From contig NZ_BBYK01000042.1 in the NCBI RefSeq assembly GCF_001570365.1, positions 61,728 to 125,727 on the forward strand: DNA of 64,000 bases. Reading direction: 5' to 3'. The position numbers were made by a program, and so were the translations under genes. Below, in pieces: positions 47,212 through 56,159 of the stretch (the stretch's first letter is position 1; every line of letters begins with the position of its first letter). This stretch comes from Microtetraspora fusca (GTDB taxonomy: Bacteria; Actinomycetota; Actinomycetes; Streptosporangiales; Streptosporangiaceae). The notes below the pieces were generated by a model. That model was not told the origin of the DNA, did no database searches, and worked only from the letters and a program-made list of their open reading frames with translations.

Positions 47212-48996
47212 ATGTCCCAGCACATCTTGACCGCCGTCGCGTGGCCCTACGCCAACGGTCCTCGCCACATCGGGCACGTCTCAGGGTTCGGCGTGCCGTC
47301 CGACGTCTTCAGCCGCTACCAGCGGATGGCGGGCAACAAGGTGCTGATGGTCTCCGGGACCGACGAGCACGGCACACCCATCCAGGTGCAGGCCGACAAG
47401 GAGGGGCTGACCGCCCGCGAGATCGCCGACCGCTACAACCGGGTGATCGCCGAGGACCTGACCGGGCTCGGTCTCTCCTACGACCTGTTCACCCGGACCA
47501 CCACCGGCAATCACTACGCCGTCGCCCAGGAGATCTTTCTCGGGCTGTACAAAAACGGCTACATCTTCCCCAAGACCACGATGGGCGCCATCTCCCCGTC
47601 CACCGGGCGGACCCTCCCCGACCGCTATATCGAGGGCACCTGCCCCATCTGCGGGTACGACGGGGCGCGCGGCGACCAGTGTGACAACTGCGGCAACCAG
47701 CTCGACCCGATCGACCTGATCAACCCGAGGTCGCGCATCAACGGCGAGACCCCGGTGTTCGTCGAGACCGAGCACTTCATGCTCGACCTGCCCGCGTTCT
47801 CCGAGGCGCTCGGGAGCTGGCTGCAGTCCAAGCAGGGCGAGTGGCGGCCCAACGTCCTCAAGTTCTCGCTCAACCTGCTCGGCGACCTCCAGCCGCGAGC
47901 GATCAGCCGCGACCTCGACTGGGGCGTGCCGATCCCGCTGGACGGCTGGCGTGACCGGAGCGACAAGCGGCTCTACGTCTGGTTCGACGCCGTCATCGGC
48001 TACCTCTCGGCCTCCATCGAATGGGCCAGGCGCAGCGGCGACCCGGACGCCTGGCGCCAGTGGTGGCAGAACCCGGACGCCCGCGCCTACTACTTCATGG
48101 GCAAGGACAACATCGTCTTCCACTCGGAGATCTGGCCGGCGATCCTCCTCGGCTACAACGGCGAAGGCGCCCGGAACGGCACCGTCGGCTCGCTCGGGAA
48201 GCTCGCCCTGCCCTCGGAGGTCGTGTCCAGCGAGTTCCTCACGATGGAGGGCCGCAAGTTCTCCTCCTCCCGGCAGGTCGTGATCTACGTCCGCGACTTC
48301 CTGGAGCGCTACTCCGCCGACGCCCTGCGCTACTACATCGCCGTCGCCGGTCCGGAGAACCAGGACACCGACTTCACCTGGTCCGAGTTCGTCAACCGCA
48401 ACAACGGCGAGTTGGTGGCGGCCTGGGGCAACCTGGTCAACCGTTCGATCTCCATGGCGGCGAAGAACTTCGGCGCGATCCCGGAGGCGGGCGACCTCAC
48501 CGACGCCGACCGGGCCATGCTCGAGCTGTCCAGGAACGCCTTCCCCAAGGTCGGCGCCGAGCTCGGCCGCTCCCGGTTCAAGAACGCCGTGAACGAGGCG
48601 TTCGACGTGGTCCGCGAGGCCAACAAGTACCTCGCCGAGCAGGAGCCCTGGAAGATCAAGGACGACCCGGAGCGGCAGAAGTCCATCCTCCACGTCGCGC
48701 TCCAGGTCGTGGACGACGCCAAGACGCTGCTCACGCCGTTCCTGCCCAGCTCGTCCAACAAGATCTTCCAGATGCTGGGCGGCGAAGGCGTCTGGTCCGG
48801 CATGCCGGAGATCCAGGAGGTCAACGAGGACGGCGGCCCCGACTACCCCGTGATCACCGGCGCGTACGACGAGGGCGCCGCCCGCTGGGAGCACCGGCCG
48901 ATCCAGGCGGGTGTCCCGCTCGCGCCCCCGACCCCGCTGTTCGCCAAGCTCGATCCCAAGATCGTGGACGAAGAGCTCGCCCGGCTCGGCGACTGA
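47212..48996 (+). CDS. metG: methionyl-tRNA synthetase
   Basis: The 594-residue class I enzyme charges tRNA-Met. HIGH is at 19-22 ([10 protein letters not shown]), the zinc knuckle has Cys144, Cys147, Cys157 and Cys160, and the KMSKS loop is present as KFSSS at 349-353. The anticodon-binding helical domain spans about 400-540. There is no C-terminal tRNA-binding (EMAP-like) domain, as is usual in actinobacteria. A TAGTCT at 47199-47204, seven bases before the ATG, points to a leaderless mRNA. tatD follows after 21 bp. Confidence 0.95.
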   Translation: MSQHILTAVAWPYANGPRHIGHVSGFGVPSDVFSRYQRMAGNKVLMVSGTDEHGTPIQVQADKEGLTAREIADRYNRVIAEDLTGLGLSYDLFTRTTTGNHYAVAQEIFLGLYKNGYIFPKTTMGAISPSTGRTLPDRYIEGTCPICGYDGARGDQCDNCGNQLDPIDLINPRSRINGETPVFVETEHFMLDLPAFSEALGSWLQSKQGEWRPNVLKFSLNLLGDLQPRAISRDLDWGVPIPLDGWRDRSDKRLYVWFDAVIGYLSASIEWARRSGDPDAWRQWWQNPDARAYYFMGKDNIVFHSEIWPAILLGYNGEGARNGTVGSLGKLALPSEVVSSEFLTMEGRKFSSSRQVVIYVRDFLERYSADALRYYIAVAGPENQDTDFTWSEFVNRNNGELVAAWGNLVNRSISMAAKNFGAIPEAGDLTDADRAMLELSRNAFPKVGAELGRSRFKNAVNEAFDVVREANKYLAEQEPWKIKDDPERQKSILHVALQVVDDAKTLLTPFLPSSSNKIFQMLGGEGVWSGMPEIQEVNEDGGPDYPVITGAYDEGAARWEHRPIQAGVPLAPPTPLFAKLDPKIVDEELARLGD

Positions 48997-49017
48997 CCAG
49001 GCAGGAGATCTCGCACG

Positions 49018-49875
49018 ATGTCCCGGGAGCTGCCTGTGATGCCCGAGCCGCTGTCGGCGGAGGTGTTCGACAGCCACTGTCATCTCGACATCATGGTGGG
49101 CGACCGCAAGGCGTCCTCGGGCGATCAGGTCGCGCTCGCCGCGCAGGCGGCGGGCGCGTCGGTCGAGGCCATCCTGGCCGACGCCCGCATGGTCGGGGTG
49201 ACTCGGCTGGTGACCATCGGATACGACCTGCGCTCGTCCCGCTGGGGCGCCGAGGTCGCCGCGCGGCACGACGACGTCTACGCGGGAGTGGCGATCCACC
49301 CGAACGAGGCCCACGCGGCCACGCCGGAGACGCTCGCCGAGATCGAGGAGCTGGCGCGGCTGCCGCACGTGCGGGCCGTGGGGGAGACCGGGCTCGACTA
49401 CTTCCGCGACTGGGCCTCCCGGGACGACCAGCACGCGAGCTTCCGCGCGCACATCGAGATCGCCAGGCGCACCGGCAAGGCGCTGGTCATCCACGACCGC
49501 GACGCCCACGACGACGTGCTCGCCGTGCTGGCCGACCAGGGCGCGCCGGACGTCGTGATCTTCCACAGCTTCTCCGGTGACGGCGAGATGGCCAAGAAAT
49601 GCGCCGACGCCGGCTATTTCATGTCGTTCTCCGGGCCGGTGACGTACAAGAACGCGGAATATCTCCGCGAGGCGGCCCGGGTGGCGCCCGCCGAGCTCAT
49701 CCTCGTGGAGACCGACGCGCCCTACCTCCCACCCACCCCGCACCGGGGCAAGCCGAACGCGCCCTATCTCATCCCGCTGACCCTGCGCTGCCTGGCCGAG
49801 GTCAGGGGCGTGGACGTCGCCGACCTCGCCGGCGCCATCATGGCCAACGGCGAAGCCGCCTTCGGCGCCTGGTAG
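49018..49875 (+). CDS. tatD: TatD-family metal-dependent hydrolase/DNase
   Basis: A 285-residue TIM-barrel metallohydrolase. Metal ligands are visible in FDSHCHLDI (His20, His22), the Glu in AVGETGLDYFRD, ALVIHDRDAHDD, VIFHSFSGDG and VETDAPYLPP. TatD proteins are 3'-5' DNases linked to DNA repair and quality control. In most actinobacteria the next genes are a resuscitation-promoting factor and rsmA; here a MauE-TlpA-ABC-S26 cassette intervenes. The gap 49876-50114 has no gene I can support. Confidence 0.92.
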   Translation: MSRELPVMPEPLSAEVFDSHCHLDIMVGDRKASSGDQVALAAQAAGASVEAILADARMVGVTRLVTIGYDLRSSRWGAEVAARHDDVYAGVAIHPNEAHAATPETLAEIEELARLPHVRAVGETGLDYFRDWASRDDQHASFRAHIEIARRTGKALVIHDRDAHDDVLAVLADQGAPDVVIFHSFSGDGEMAKKCADAGYFMSFSGPVTYKNAEYLREAARVAPAELILVETDAPYLPPTPHRGKPNAPYLIPLTLRCLAEVRGVDVADLAGAIMANGEAAFGAW

Positions 49876-50114
49876 CCCGAACGTTCCGCCCACGCCTGGT
49901 CGACCGCCGACCGGCAGTGGACATATGGCGGCGCCGGTGCGTGCCTCCTTCGTGAACTCCCACATTTTCGGTGCATTTCATGTCCATGGGCGAGTGACGC
50001 GCCGGCGAACGTCGCCGCCGAGTCCGGTGGAAAAGTGCCGGCAGCCCTGCCGGCCCGTGCGCGGCCTCGGGGAATATGCCGTGATTGTTTCGGGGTGAAC
50101 GGCGCGGATGCGCG

Positions 50115-50405
50115 ATGCGATTTCACCGATCCAACGGCCCGGTTTCATGCCGGTGCTTCGGCGCGTCCCCGATCCCCCTGGGGGCGGAACACGTCGCCCG
50201 CAACGTCGTTCTGGCGGTCCTCGCCGCGGCAGGAGCGGTCACCACCGGGATCCTCCCGGCGGGTGAGACCGCGCACCCCGCGGGCGTTCTGGTCGCCGCC
50301 GTCGGCGGCCTCACGCTCGGCGCGCTGATCGCCGTACTCGACGACGTCCTCGGACTTTTCCGTCCCATGAGCCGGGTCGGCCCCTCGGGCGGCCGTCTCC
50401 GATGA
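50115..50405 (+). CDS. MauE/DoxX-like redox membrane protein, N-terminally truncated
   Basis: The product of about 96 residues matches only the C-terminal half of actinobacterial MauE-type proteins: a cytoplasmic-side CRCFGA motif (GPVSCRCFGASPIPLGAEHVA), a helix (VVLAVLAAAGAVTTGIL) and a last helix ending ALIAVLDDVLGLF. Typical proteins have about 170-180 residues with four helices, so two helices are missing. The start is uncertain: ATG at 50115, or a TTG at 50085. It may be inactive. The TlpA-like gene follows after 15 bp. Confidence 0.55.
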   Translation: MRFHRSNGPVSCRCFGASPIPLGAEHVARNVVLAVLAAAGAVTTGILPAGETAHPAGVLVAAVGGLTLGALIAVLDDVLGLFRPMSRVGPSGGRLR

Positions 50406-50420
50406 AGCAGGAGGAGAGCC

Positions 50421-50960
50421 ATGCCGTTTCTCATCGCCGCCGTCGTCCTCGTCGGAGTCGTGTGCCTGGTCGACCTGGTCCTCACCGTGGGCGTGATCAG
50501 GCGGTTACGGGAGCACACGGAGTTCCTCACGACCCTCGGCAGGGAGGCGCCGGGGCTCGGCGTGGGTGAGGAGGTCGGGCCGTTCGCCGTCCACGCCGCC
50601 GACGGCGGCCCGCTCACCCGCGACCATCTGACGAGGGAAACCCTGTTCGGCTTCTTCTCCCCCGACTGCGAGCCGTGCAAGGCGAAGCTCCCGGCGTTCG
50701 TCCGGTACGCCGCCGAGATGCCGGGCGGGCGTGACCGGGTCGTCGCCGTCATCGCGGCCGACGAGGGGGCGGACGGTGAGTTCCGCAGCCGGTTGGGCGA
50801 GGTGGCGCGGGTCGTCGTGGAGGACCACACCGGGCCGTTGAGCGCCGCCTTCCGGGTGCGCGCGTACCCCTCCCTCTTCCTCGTCGCGCCGGACGGCGCC
50901 GGCCGGGTCGTGGTCACGACGGACGCTCCCGAGCTGAGCCGGGCCGTCGGCGTGGCATGA
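50421..50960 (+). CDS. TlpA/MauD-like membrane-anchored thioredoxin
   Basis: A 179-residue protein with an N-terminal membrane anchor (residues 3-26) and a thioredoxin fold. The active site is Cys83-Glu-Pro-Cys86 in FFSPDCEPCKAKLP; AYPSLFLV carries the cis-Pro. It should face outward and act as a disulfide reductase or oxidase. In MauE/MauD pairs the membrane partner passes electrons to it. The start has a good AGGAGGAG; the ABC transporter ATG overlaps its stop (ATGA). Confidence 0.85.
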   Translation: MPFLIAAVVLVGVVCLVDLVLTVGVIRRLREHTEFLTTLGREAPGLGVGEEVGPFAVHAADGGPLTRDHLTRETLFGFFSPDCEPCKAKLPAFVRYAAEMPGGRDRVVAVIAADEGADGEFRSRLGEVARVVVEDHTGPLSAAFRVRAYPSLFLVAPDGAGRVVVTTDAPELSRAVGVA

Positions 50961-52981
50961 GCGGCGCAGGCGCCCGGGACCGGCCCCGGGAGCAGGGCGG
51001 GCCGGGGGCGGGGGCCTCCCGGCCGGACCGTGACGGAACGCTGAGCCCCGAGGGCGTCGACAGGGCTCCTCTCCCGGCCGCCGGTGTCGCCACGTGGGTG
51101 AGGCGGCTGGCCATCGCGCTCTCCCTCGCGGCCGCGGCCGCGCCTGGCACGCTCGCGCTGTACGTGTCGCTGACCCTGGTGGCCGGGGCGTTCCCCGTCG
51201 TGGCCACCTGGCTGACCAAGAACGTCATCGACCACCTGATCGCCGGATCCCCCCTGGGCACGCTCGCCGGGCTCGCGGTGGGGCTGGCCGTCGCCGGGAC
51301 GATCACAGCGGCCCTCCCGCAGGTGACGCACTACCTGCGCGCGGAGGCGGATCGCGCCGTCGGGATGATCGCGCAGGACCGCCTGTTCGCCGCCGTCGAA
51401 GGGTTCGTCGGCCTGGGACGGTTCGAGAACCCCCATTTCCTGGATCGGCTGCGTCTCGCGCAGCAGGCCAGCATGGTGGCGCCCGCCCAGGCCGTGGACG
51501 GGGCACTCGGGGTCGGCGGCGCGCTCGTCACCCTCGTCGGGTTCCTCGGTTCGCTGCTTCTGCTGAGCCCGGCGTTGACGCTTCTCGTCCTGGCGGCCGG
51601 CGTGCCGACGTTGATCGCGGAGATCGCGATGTCCCGCCGGCGGGCCGGGATGCTGTGGACCATCGGATCGGCCGAGCGGCGCGAGATCTTCTACAGCCAG
51701 CTCCTCACGAGTGTGCAGGCGGCCAAGGAGGTGCGCCTGTTCGGCATCGGTCCCTTCCTACGGGGACGGATGCTCGCCGAAAGATCCACCGCCAACAGGT
51801 CGAAGCGGGCGGTCGATCGCCGGGAGACGGTCATCCAGACCGGGCTCGGGCTGCTGGCCGCGCTGGTGTCCGGCGTCGGGCTGTTCTGGGCGGTGATCTC
51901 CGCGCACTCCGGCCGGATCTCCGTCGGCGATGTCGCGATGTTCGTCGCCGCGATCACCGGCACGCAGGGCGCCCTGGTCGCGATGGCCGGCGACGCGGCT
52001 CGCGCGAACCAGGCGCTGCTGATGTTCGACCACTACGTCGCGGTGACGACGGCAGGGCCGGACCTGCCGGTGCGGGCGGCGCCGACGCCACTGCCGCCGC
52101 TGCGGCACGGCATCGAGTTCCGGGACGTGTGGTTCCGGTACTCGGACGACCACTCCTGGGTACTGCGCGGCGTCAATCTACGCGTCCCCAAGGGGGCGGC
52201 CGTGGCCCTCGTCGGACTGAACGGCGAGGGCAAATCGACGCTGATAAAGCTCCTGTGCAGGTTCTACGACCCGACCAGGGGCGCGATCCTCTGGGACGGC
52301 GTGGACATCCGCGACGTCGACGTGGCCGAACTGCGCCGCAGGATCGGCGCCGTTTTCCAGGACTACATGAGCTACGACATGACCGCCGGGGAGAACATCG
52401 CCCTCGGCGACCTGACCGCGCTGGACGATCGCGACCGGCTCGCGGCGGCGGCGCGCGCGGCGGGGATCCACGACAAGATCATGGAACTGCCGTCGACGTT
52501 CGACACGCTGTTGACCCGCATGTTCTTCATGGAGAGCGAGAAGGAGGACGCCAGGAACGGCCACATGCTGTCCGGCGGGCAGTGGCAGCGGCTCGCCCTG
52601 GCCCGCGCGTTCCTCCGGGACCGGCGCGATCTGATGATCCTCGACGAGCCGTCGGCCGGTCTCGACGCCGAGGCCGAACACGAGATCCACGTCTCACTCA
52701 AGCGGCACCAGGCCGACCAGACCAGCCTGCTCGTCTCGCACCGTCTCGGCGCGGTCCGCGACGCGGACCGCATCGTCGTCCTCTCGGACGGGCAGATCGC
52801 GGAGCAGGGCCGTCACGACGAGTTGACGGCGGCCGGGGGCATCTACGCCCGCCTCTTCGCCCTGCAGGCGTCCGGATACCACCCGGGCACGGAAGAAGCG
52901 AGAACAGCAGCCGAGCAGGCGCATGGGGTGGCGGGCGCGCAGGCGCCGGGGGCCGCGTCGCTGTCGGCGGGGACCCGGTGA
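50957..52981 (+). CDS. ABC transporter, fused permease-ATPase (exporter type)
   Basis: A 674-residue half-transporter of exporter type. A disordered polar segment (1-45) precedes six helices (about 55-340) and the ATPase: Walker A GLNGEGKST, Q loop GAVFQDYMSY, an insert with FFMESEKEDARNGH before the signature LSGGQWQRLALA, Walker B LMILDEPSAGLD and H loop LLVSHRLGAV. Similar transporters are found in lanthipeptide and other peptide export loci. It lacks a C39 peptidase domain. The S26-like gene overlaps its end. Confidence 0.9.
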   Translation: MSGAGARDRPREQGGPGAGASRPDRDGTLSPEGVDRAPLPAAGVATWVRRLAIALSLAAAAAPGTLALYVSLTLVAGAFPVVATWLTKNVIDHLIAGSPLGTLAGLAVGLAVAGTITAALPQVTHYLRAEADRAVGMIAQDRLFAAVEGFVGLGRFENPHFLDRLRLAQQASMVAPAQAVDGALGVGGALVTLVGFLGSLLLLSPALTLLVLAAGVPTLIAEIAMSRRRAGMLWTIGSAERREIFYSQLLTSVQAAKEVRLFGIGPFLRGRMLAERSTANRSKRAVDRRETVIQTGLGLLAALVSGVGLFWAVISAHSGRISVGDVAMFVAAITGTQGALVAMAGDAARANQALLMFDHYVAVTTAGPDLPVRAAPTPLPPLRHGIEFRDVWFRYSDDHSWVLRGVNLRVPKGAAVALVGLNGEGKSTLIKLLCRFYDPTRGAILWDGVDIRDVDVAELRRRIGAVFQDYMSYDMTAGENIALGDLTALDDRDRLAAAARAAGIHDKIMELPSTFDTLLTRMFFMESEKEDARNGHMLSGGQWQRLALARAFLRDRRDLMILDEPSAGLDAEAEHEIHVSLKRHQADQTSLLVSHRLGAVRDADRIVVLSDGQIAEQGRHDELTAAGGIYARLFALQASGYHPGTEEARTAAEQAHGVAGAQAPGAASLSAGTR

Positions 52982-53601
52982 TCCCGCGCTCTGAGAGAGA
53001 CGACGTGCGGATCACCCGTTCGCCGTCCGCCCGGAAGCCCTCCGACAGGCTTACGTCGTCCATCCCCGGCGCGCGGGCGGCGGGTGTGAGGCGTGGTCTC
53101 GGTCTCGGCATCGGAGCAGGTTACGACGGAGACCGCGTCCTCGTCCGCCGCGGAGCTCCCGTCGCCGTCGAACAGGTCGTCGTGGTGGAGCGGCCCGTGC
53201 TCGGCATGGAGTGGCCCCGCCCGCCGCTCCAGGGCCATGCGTCGCGGCAGGCGATCGCCTCCAGAGAGTGGATGATCAAGCGGGTGGCCGCCGTCCCGGG
53301 AGATCCGCTCGCCTCCCTGCCGGCATCTGTGCCGCGCGACCGACTAACGTCGCCGTTCGTGCTCGGTGATCTGCCTGCCTCGCCGCCGACCTCTATGCCG
53401 GGCGATCGCCCCAGCTCGCCGCCGCCGTCCGTACCGAGTGATCCGCTCACCTTGCCACCGACGTTCACACAGAAGCGTGTGCCGGACGGCATGCTGCTCC
53501 TGCTCGGGGACAACTCGGCGGCCAGCGTCGACTCCCGCCACCTCGGTTACTTCCAGAGCGAGCGCGTGCTGGGCACCGTGATCCGCCGGCTCTCCCGGTG
53601 A
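52978..53601 (+). CDS. degenerate S26 signal-peptidase-like protein with Ser/Pro-rich insert
   Basis: The 207-residue product follows small S26 peptidases of such cassettes: [12 protein letters not shown] at 51-62, [12 protein letters not shown] with the general-base Lys101, and [20 protein letters not shown] at 171-190. The expected SMxPT segment lies eight residues before GD, and here reads LGIGAG, with Leu43 at the catalytic Ser position. Residues 109-166 are a Pro/Ser repeat insert ([32 protein letters not shown]). No membrane anchor is seen. It is probably inactive. The GTG overlaps the ABC gene stop. Confidence 0.65.
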   Translation: MIPRSERDDVRITRSPSARKPSDRLTSSIPGARAAGVRRGLGLGIGAGYDGDRVLVRRGAPVAVEQVVVVERPVLGMEWPRPPLQGHASRQAIASREWMIKRVAAVPGDPLASLPASVPRDRLTSPFVLGDLPASPPTSMPGDRPSSPPPSVPSDPLTLPPTFTQKRVPDGMLLLLGDNSAASVDSRHLGYFQSERVLGTVIRRLSR

Positions 53602-53647
53602 CCGGCACGGTAACGAAGACCTGCTCCGATGCCGGACACTAGACAGC

Positions 53648-54496
53648 ATGACTTTGCTCGGCCCTGTTGAAGTGCGCGCGCTCGCGGAGAAGCTGGGCAT
53701 CCGGCCGACCAAGAAGCTTGGGCAGAACTTCGTCATCGACGGCGGCACCGTCCGTCGCATCGTCCGGGTCGCCGAGGTGACCCCGGACGACGTGGTCATC
53801 GAGATCGGCCCGGGGCTCGGCTCGCTCACCCTCGCTCTCCTCCCCGAGGTGGCCCGGGTCGTGGCGGTCGAGATCGACCCGGCGCTCGCCGTCCAGCTCC
53901 CCCTGACCGTCGCCCAGATGGACTCCGAGCACGCCGACCGGCTCAGCGTCGTCCACGCCGACGCGCTGAAGATCGGCGTGGACGACCTGCCCGCGCTGCC
54001 CACCGCGTTGGTGGCCAACCTGCCGTACAACGTGTCGGTGCCGGTGCTCCTGCACCTGCTGGAGATCCTGCCGTCCCTACGCCGCGGGCTCGTCATGGTG
54101 CAGGCCGAGGTCGCCGACCGCCTCGCCGCCGCCCCCGGGTCGCGTATCTACGGCGTCCCCTCGCTCAAGGCCGCCTGGTACGCCGACGTGCGCCGCGCCG
54201 GGCCGGTGGGTCGCAACGTCTTCTGGCCCGCGCCCAACGTCGACTCCGGCCTGGTCTCCCTGATACGGCGCGACCCGCCGGAGACGTCCGCCACGCGCGA
54301 GGAGGTCTTCGCGGCCGTGGACGCCGCCTTCGCGCAGCGCCGCAAGACGCTCCGGGCCGCCCTGGCCTCCTGGGCCGGCACGGCGGCCGCCGCCGAGGAG
54401 GCGCTGGTCAGGGCAGGCGTCGAGCCGTCCGCGCGCGGGGAGCAGCTCGGCATCGCCGACTTCGCACGCATCGCCGAAAATCGCCCTCGACCCTAG
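53648..54496 (+). CDS. rsmA: 16S rRNA dimethyladenosine transferase
   Basis: A 282-residue SAM-dependent enzyme that dimethylates A1518 and A1519 of 16S rRNA. Motif [15 protein letters not shown] at 17-31 is followed by the SAM-binding [15 protein letters not shown] and the catalytic NLPYNVS. The C-terminal helical domain is normal, with [13 protein letters not shown]. It belongs to the conserved metG-tatD-rsmA-ispE neighbourhood, separated from ispE by 64 bp. Confidence 0.95.
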   Translation: MTLLGPVEVRALAEKLGIRPTKKLGQNFVIDGGTVRRIVRVAEVTPDDVVIEIGPGLGSLTLALLPEVARVVAVEIDPALAVQLPLTVAQMDSEHADRLSVVHADALKIGVDDLPALPTALVANLPYNVSVPVLLHLLEILPSLRRGLVMVQAEVADRLAAAPGSRIYGVPSLKAAWYADVRRAGPVGRNVFWPAPNVDSGLVSLIRRDPPETSATREEVFAAVDAAFAQRRKTLRAALASWAGTAAAAEEALVRAGVEPSARGEQLGIADFARIAENRPRP

Positions 54497-54560
54497 GCGG
54501 CGTCTGACCGGCCTTCCGGCCCGGCTCCGGTCGGTGTACGGGGCACTAGGCTCGGCTGCT

Positions 54561-55502
54561 GTGACTGCTACGCAGAGGGTGACGGTGCGTGTCCCGGCCA
54601 AGGTCAACCTGCAGCTCGCCGTCGGGCCGTTGCGCGACGACGGCTACCACGACCTGGTGAACGTCTTCCACGCCGTCTCGCTCTTCGACGAGGTGACGGC
54701 GACCGAGCCGGCCGCCGCGGGCGCGTTCACCGTACGCGTCGAGGGCGAGGCCGCCTCCCAGGTGCCCGCGGACGCCACCAACCTCGCGACCCGCGCCGCC
54801 GAGGCCCTCGCCAAGCACGCCGGGCAGATCGGGGCCGACGGGCGTCCGTACGGCGTGGACCTGCTGATCCGCAAGGCGATCCCGGTCGCGGGCGGCATGG
54901 CCGGAGGCAGCGCCGACGCCGCGGCCGCCCTCCTCGCCTGCGACGCCCTCTGGGGACTCGGCCTGCCCCGCGAGGAGCTCATGGAGATCGGCGCGGGCAT
55001 CGGCAGCGACGTGCCGTTCGCCCTCCTCGGCGGCACGGCCGTCGGCACCGGACGCGGCGAGCGGCTCACCCCCGTCCCGGCGACCGGGGCCTTCCACTGG
55101 GTGTTCGCCCTCGCCGACGGCGGCCTGTCCACTCCCCGGGTGTACGGCGAGTGCGACCGCATCAGGGCCGAAGCGGGCGAGGAGGTCGCGTGGCCGACCG
55201 CCGACGAGGCCCTCATGGCCGCCCTGCGGGCCGGGGACGCCCGCGCGCTCGGCGCCGCCCTCGCCAACGACCTGGAACCCGCCGCGCTCGCGCTCCGTCC
55301 GTCGCTCGCCCGGACGCTCGACGTCGGCCGGGATGCCGGGGCCCTGGGGGCGATCGTCTCCGGTTCCGGGCCCACCTGCGCCTTCCTGGCCGCGTCCGCC
55401 GACCACGCCCGCGAGCTGTCCGCCGCGCTGACCGCCGCCGGGGTCTGCCGCGCCGCCGTCACCGCTGAAGGGCCCGTCCCTGGGGCCGAGATCGTCCCGT
55501 AG
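54561..55502 (+). CDS. ispE: 4-diphosphocytidyl-2-C-methyl-D-erythritol kinase
   Basis: A 313-residue GHMP kinase of the MEP isoprenoid pathway, which phosphorylates CDP-methylerythritol. Motifs are VPAKVNLQLAVGP with DDGYHDL, the ATP loop PVAGGMAGGSADAAAALLA, and the C-terminal GSGPTCAFL. The GTG at 54561 is preceded by TAGGCT at 54547-54552, eight bases away, suggesting a leaderless transcript; an in-frame ATG at 54534 would span that box. Confidence 0.95.
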   Translation: MTATQRVTVRVPAKVNLQLAVGPLRDDGYHDLVNVFHAVSLFDEVTATEPAAAGAFTVRVEGEAASQVPADATNLATRAAEALAKHAGQIGADGRPYGVDLLIRKAIPVAGGMAGGSADAAAALLACDALWGLGLPREELMEIGAGIGSDVPFALLGGTAVGTGRGERLTPVPATGAFHWVFALADGGLSTPRVYGECDRIRAEAGEEVAWPTADEALMAALRAGDARALGAALANDLEPAALALRPSLARTLDVGRDAGALGAIVSGSGPTCAFLAASADHARELSAALTAAGVCRAAVTAEGPVPGAEIVP

Positions 55503-55559
55503 GGCCCGACTTGTCGCACGGACCCCGCGCGGAGGGCCGCCAGTGCTAAGTTGACCTTC

Positions 55560-55610
55560 ATGCATCGTCGCTCGCGCGTGTTCTGGTGGCCGGTAATGGA
55601 ACGGCCATAA
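55560..55610 (+). CDS. 16-codon leader peptide with Phe-Trp-Trp
   Basis: ATG at 55560 opens MHRRSRVFWWPVMERP and stops at TAA 55608-55610. There is no ribosome binding site, so translation is likely leaderless. The adjacent Phe (55581-55583) and two Trp codons (55584-55589) sit directly before the first arm of a set of competing hairpins and 97 bp upstream of the chorismate mutase gene. This is the layout of a ribosome-mediated attenuator. Confidence 0.55.
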   Translation: MHRRSRVFWWPVMERP

Positions 55611-55647
55611 CGCACGCGCGATCAGGGCCGTCTCGGAGATCGGCCCT
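55588..55647 (+). promoter_or_regulatory. attenuator-like alternative hairpins before chorismate mutase
   Basis: Three pairings compete. Arms 1:2 are GGCCG 55588-55592 with CGGCC 55602-55606; 2:3 are ACGGCC 55601-55606 with GGCCGT 55626-55631; 3:4 are AGGGCCG 55624-55630 with CGGCCCT 55641-55647. A ribosome stalled on the Phe/Trp codons would cover arm 1 and let 2:3 form, which prevents 3:4. No U tract follows 3:4, so it may act by weak termination or another mechanism. Confidence 0.5.
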
Positions 55648-55706
55648 CCACCTCTCGGTTCTGGACCGGCTTCCGGCGGCCCCGAATCCGACAGGAGGAT
55701 CCCCCG

Positions 55707-56054
55707 ATGTCCGACCCCACTTCCCTGGCCGAGGTCCGCGCCCGAATCGACGCGCTCGACGGTGAGCTGATCCGTCTCCTCGCCGACCGGCAGGCCCTGG
55801 TCCGGCACGCGGCCGCGTTCAAGGCCGACGAGCAGGCCGTACGCGCCCCCGGCCGTGTGGAGCAGGTCGTGCAGGCGGCCCGGGCGCGTGCCCTGAGCGC
55901 CGGGTTGTCCCCGAGCGTGGCCGAGGCCGTGTGGCGCGCCATGATCGCCGCTTTCATCGATCTCGAACTGGCCGAGCACCGAGCCGGTGCTTCCCCAGGC
56001 GCTGACCGTGCTCGACTTCGGCGACCCCACCCCGCACATCCCTCGCCAGGGTGA
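55707..56054 (+). CDS. chorismate mutase, AroQ type
   Basis: The 115-residue protein has the AroQ helical fold: LAEVRARIDALDGELIRLLA, then the second-helix segment ALVRHAAAFKADE with the active-site Arg/Lys positions, and the RVEQVVQAARARA helix. It converts chorismate to prephenate for Phe and Tyr synthesis. The last 20 residues (from about 96) are Arg/Pro-rich and out of family style, perhaps through a late frameshift. It has AGGAGG nine bases upstream and is preceded by the leader peptide region. Confidence 0.85.
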   Translation: MSDPTSLAEVRARIDALDGELIRLLADRQALVRHAAAFKADEQAVRAPGRVEQVVQAARARALSAGLSPSVAEAVWRAMIAAFIDLELAEHRAGASPGADRARLRRPHPAHPSPG

Positions 56055-56159
56055 AGTCGGCTCCGGTGATCGGCTCATCCACGCCATGCGCGTGGACACC
56101 GCCGCCGCCTCAGCTCTGGAGTACGAGGGATTTTGGGGAATCGGTAGGCTGGGCAGGCG

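Noticed and set aside
52978..53601. A repeat or CRISPR-like array inside the S26-like gene
   Set aside because: The repeats are short, imperfect and in frame as Pro/Ser codons, without spacers of even length; they are a protein low-complexity insert.
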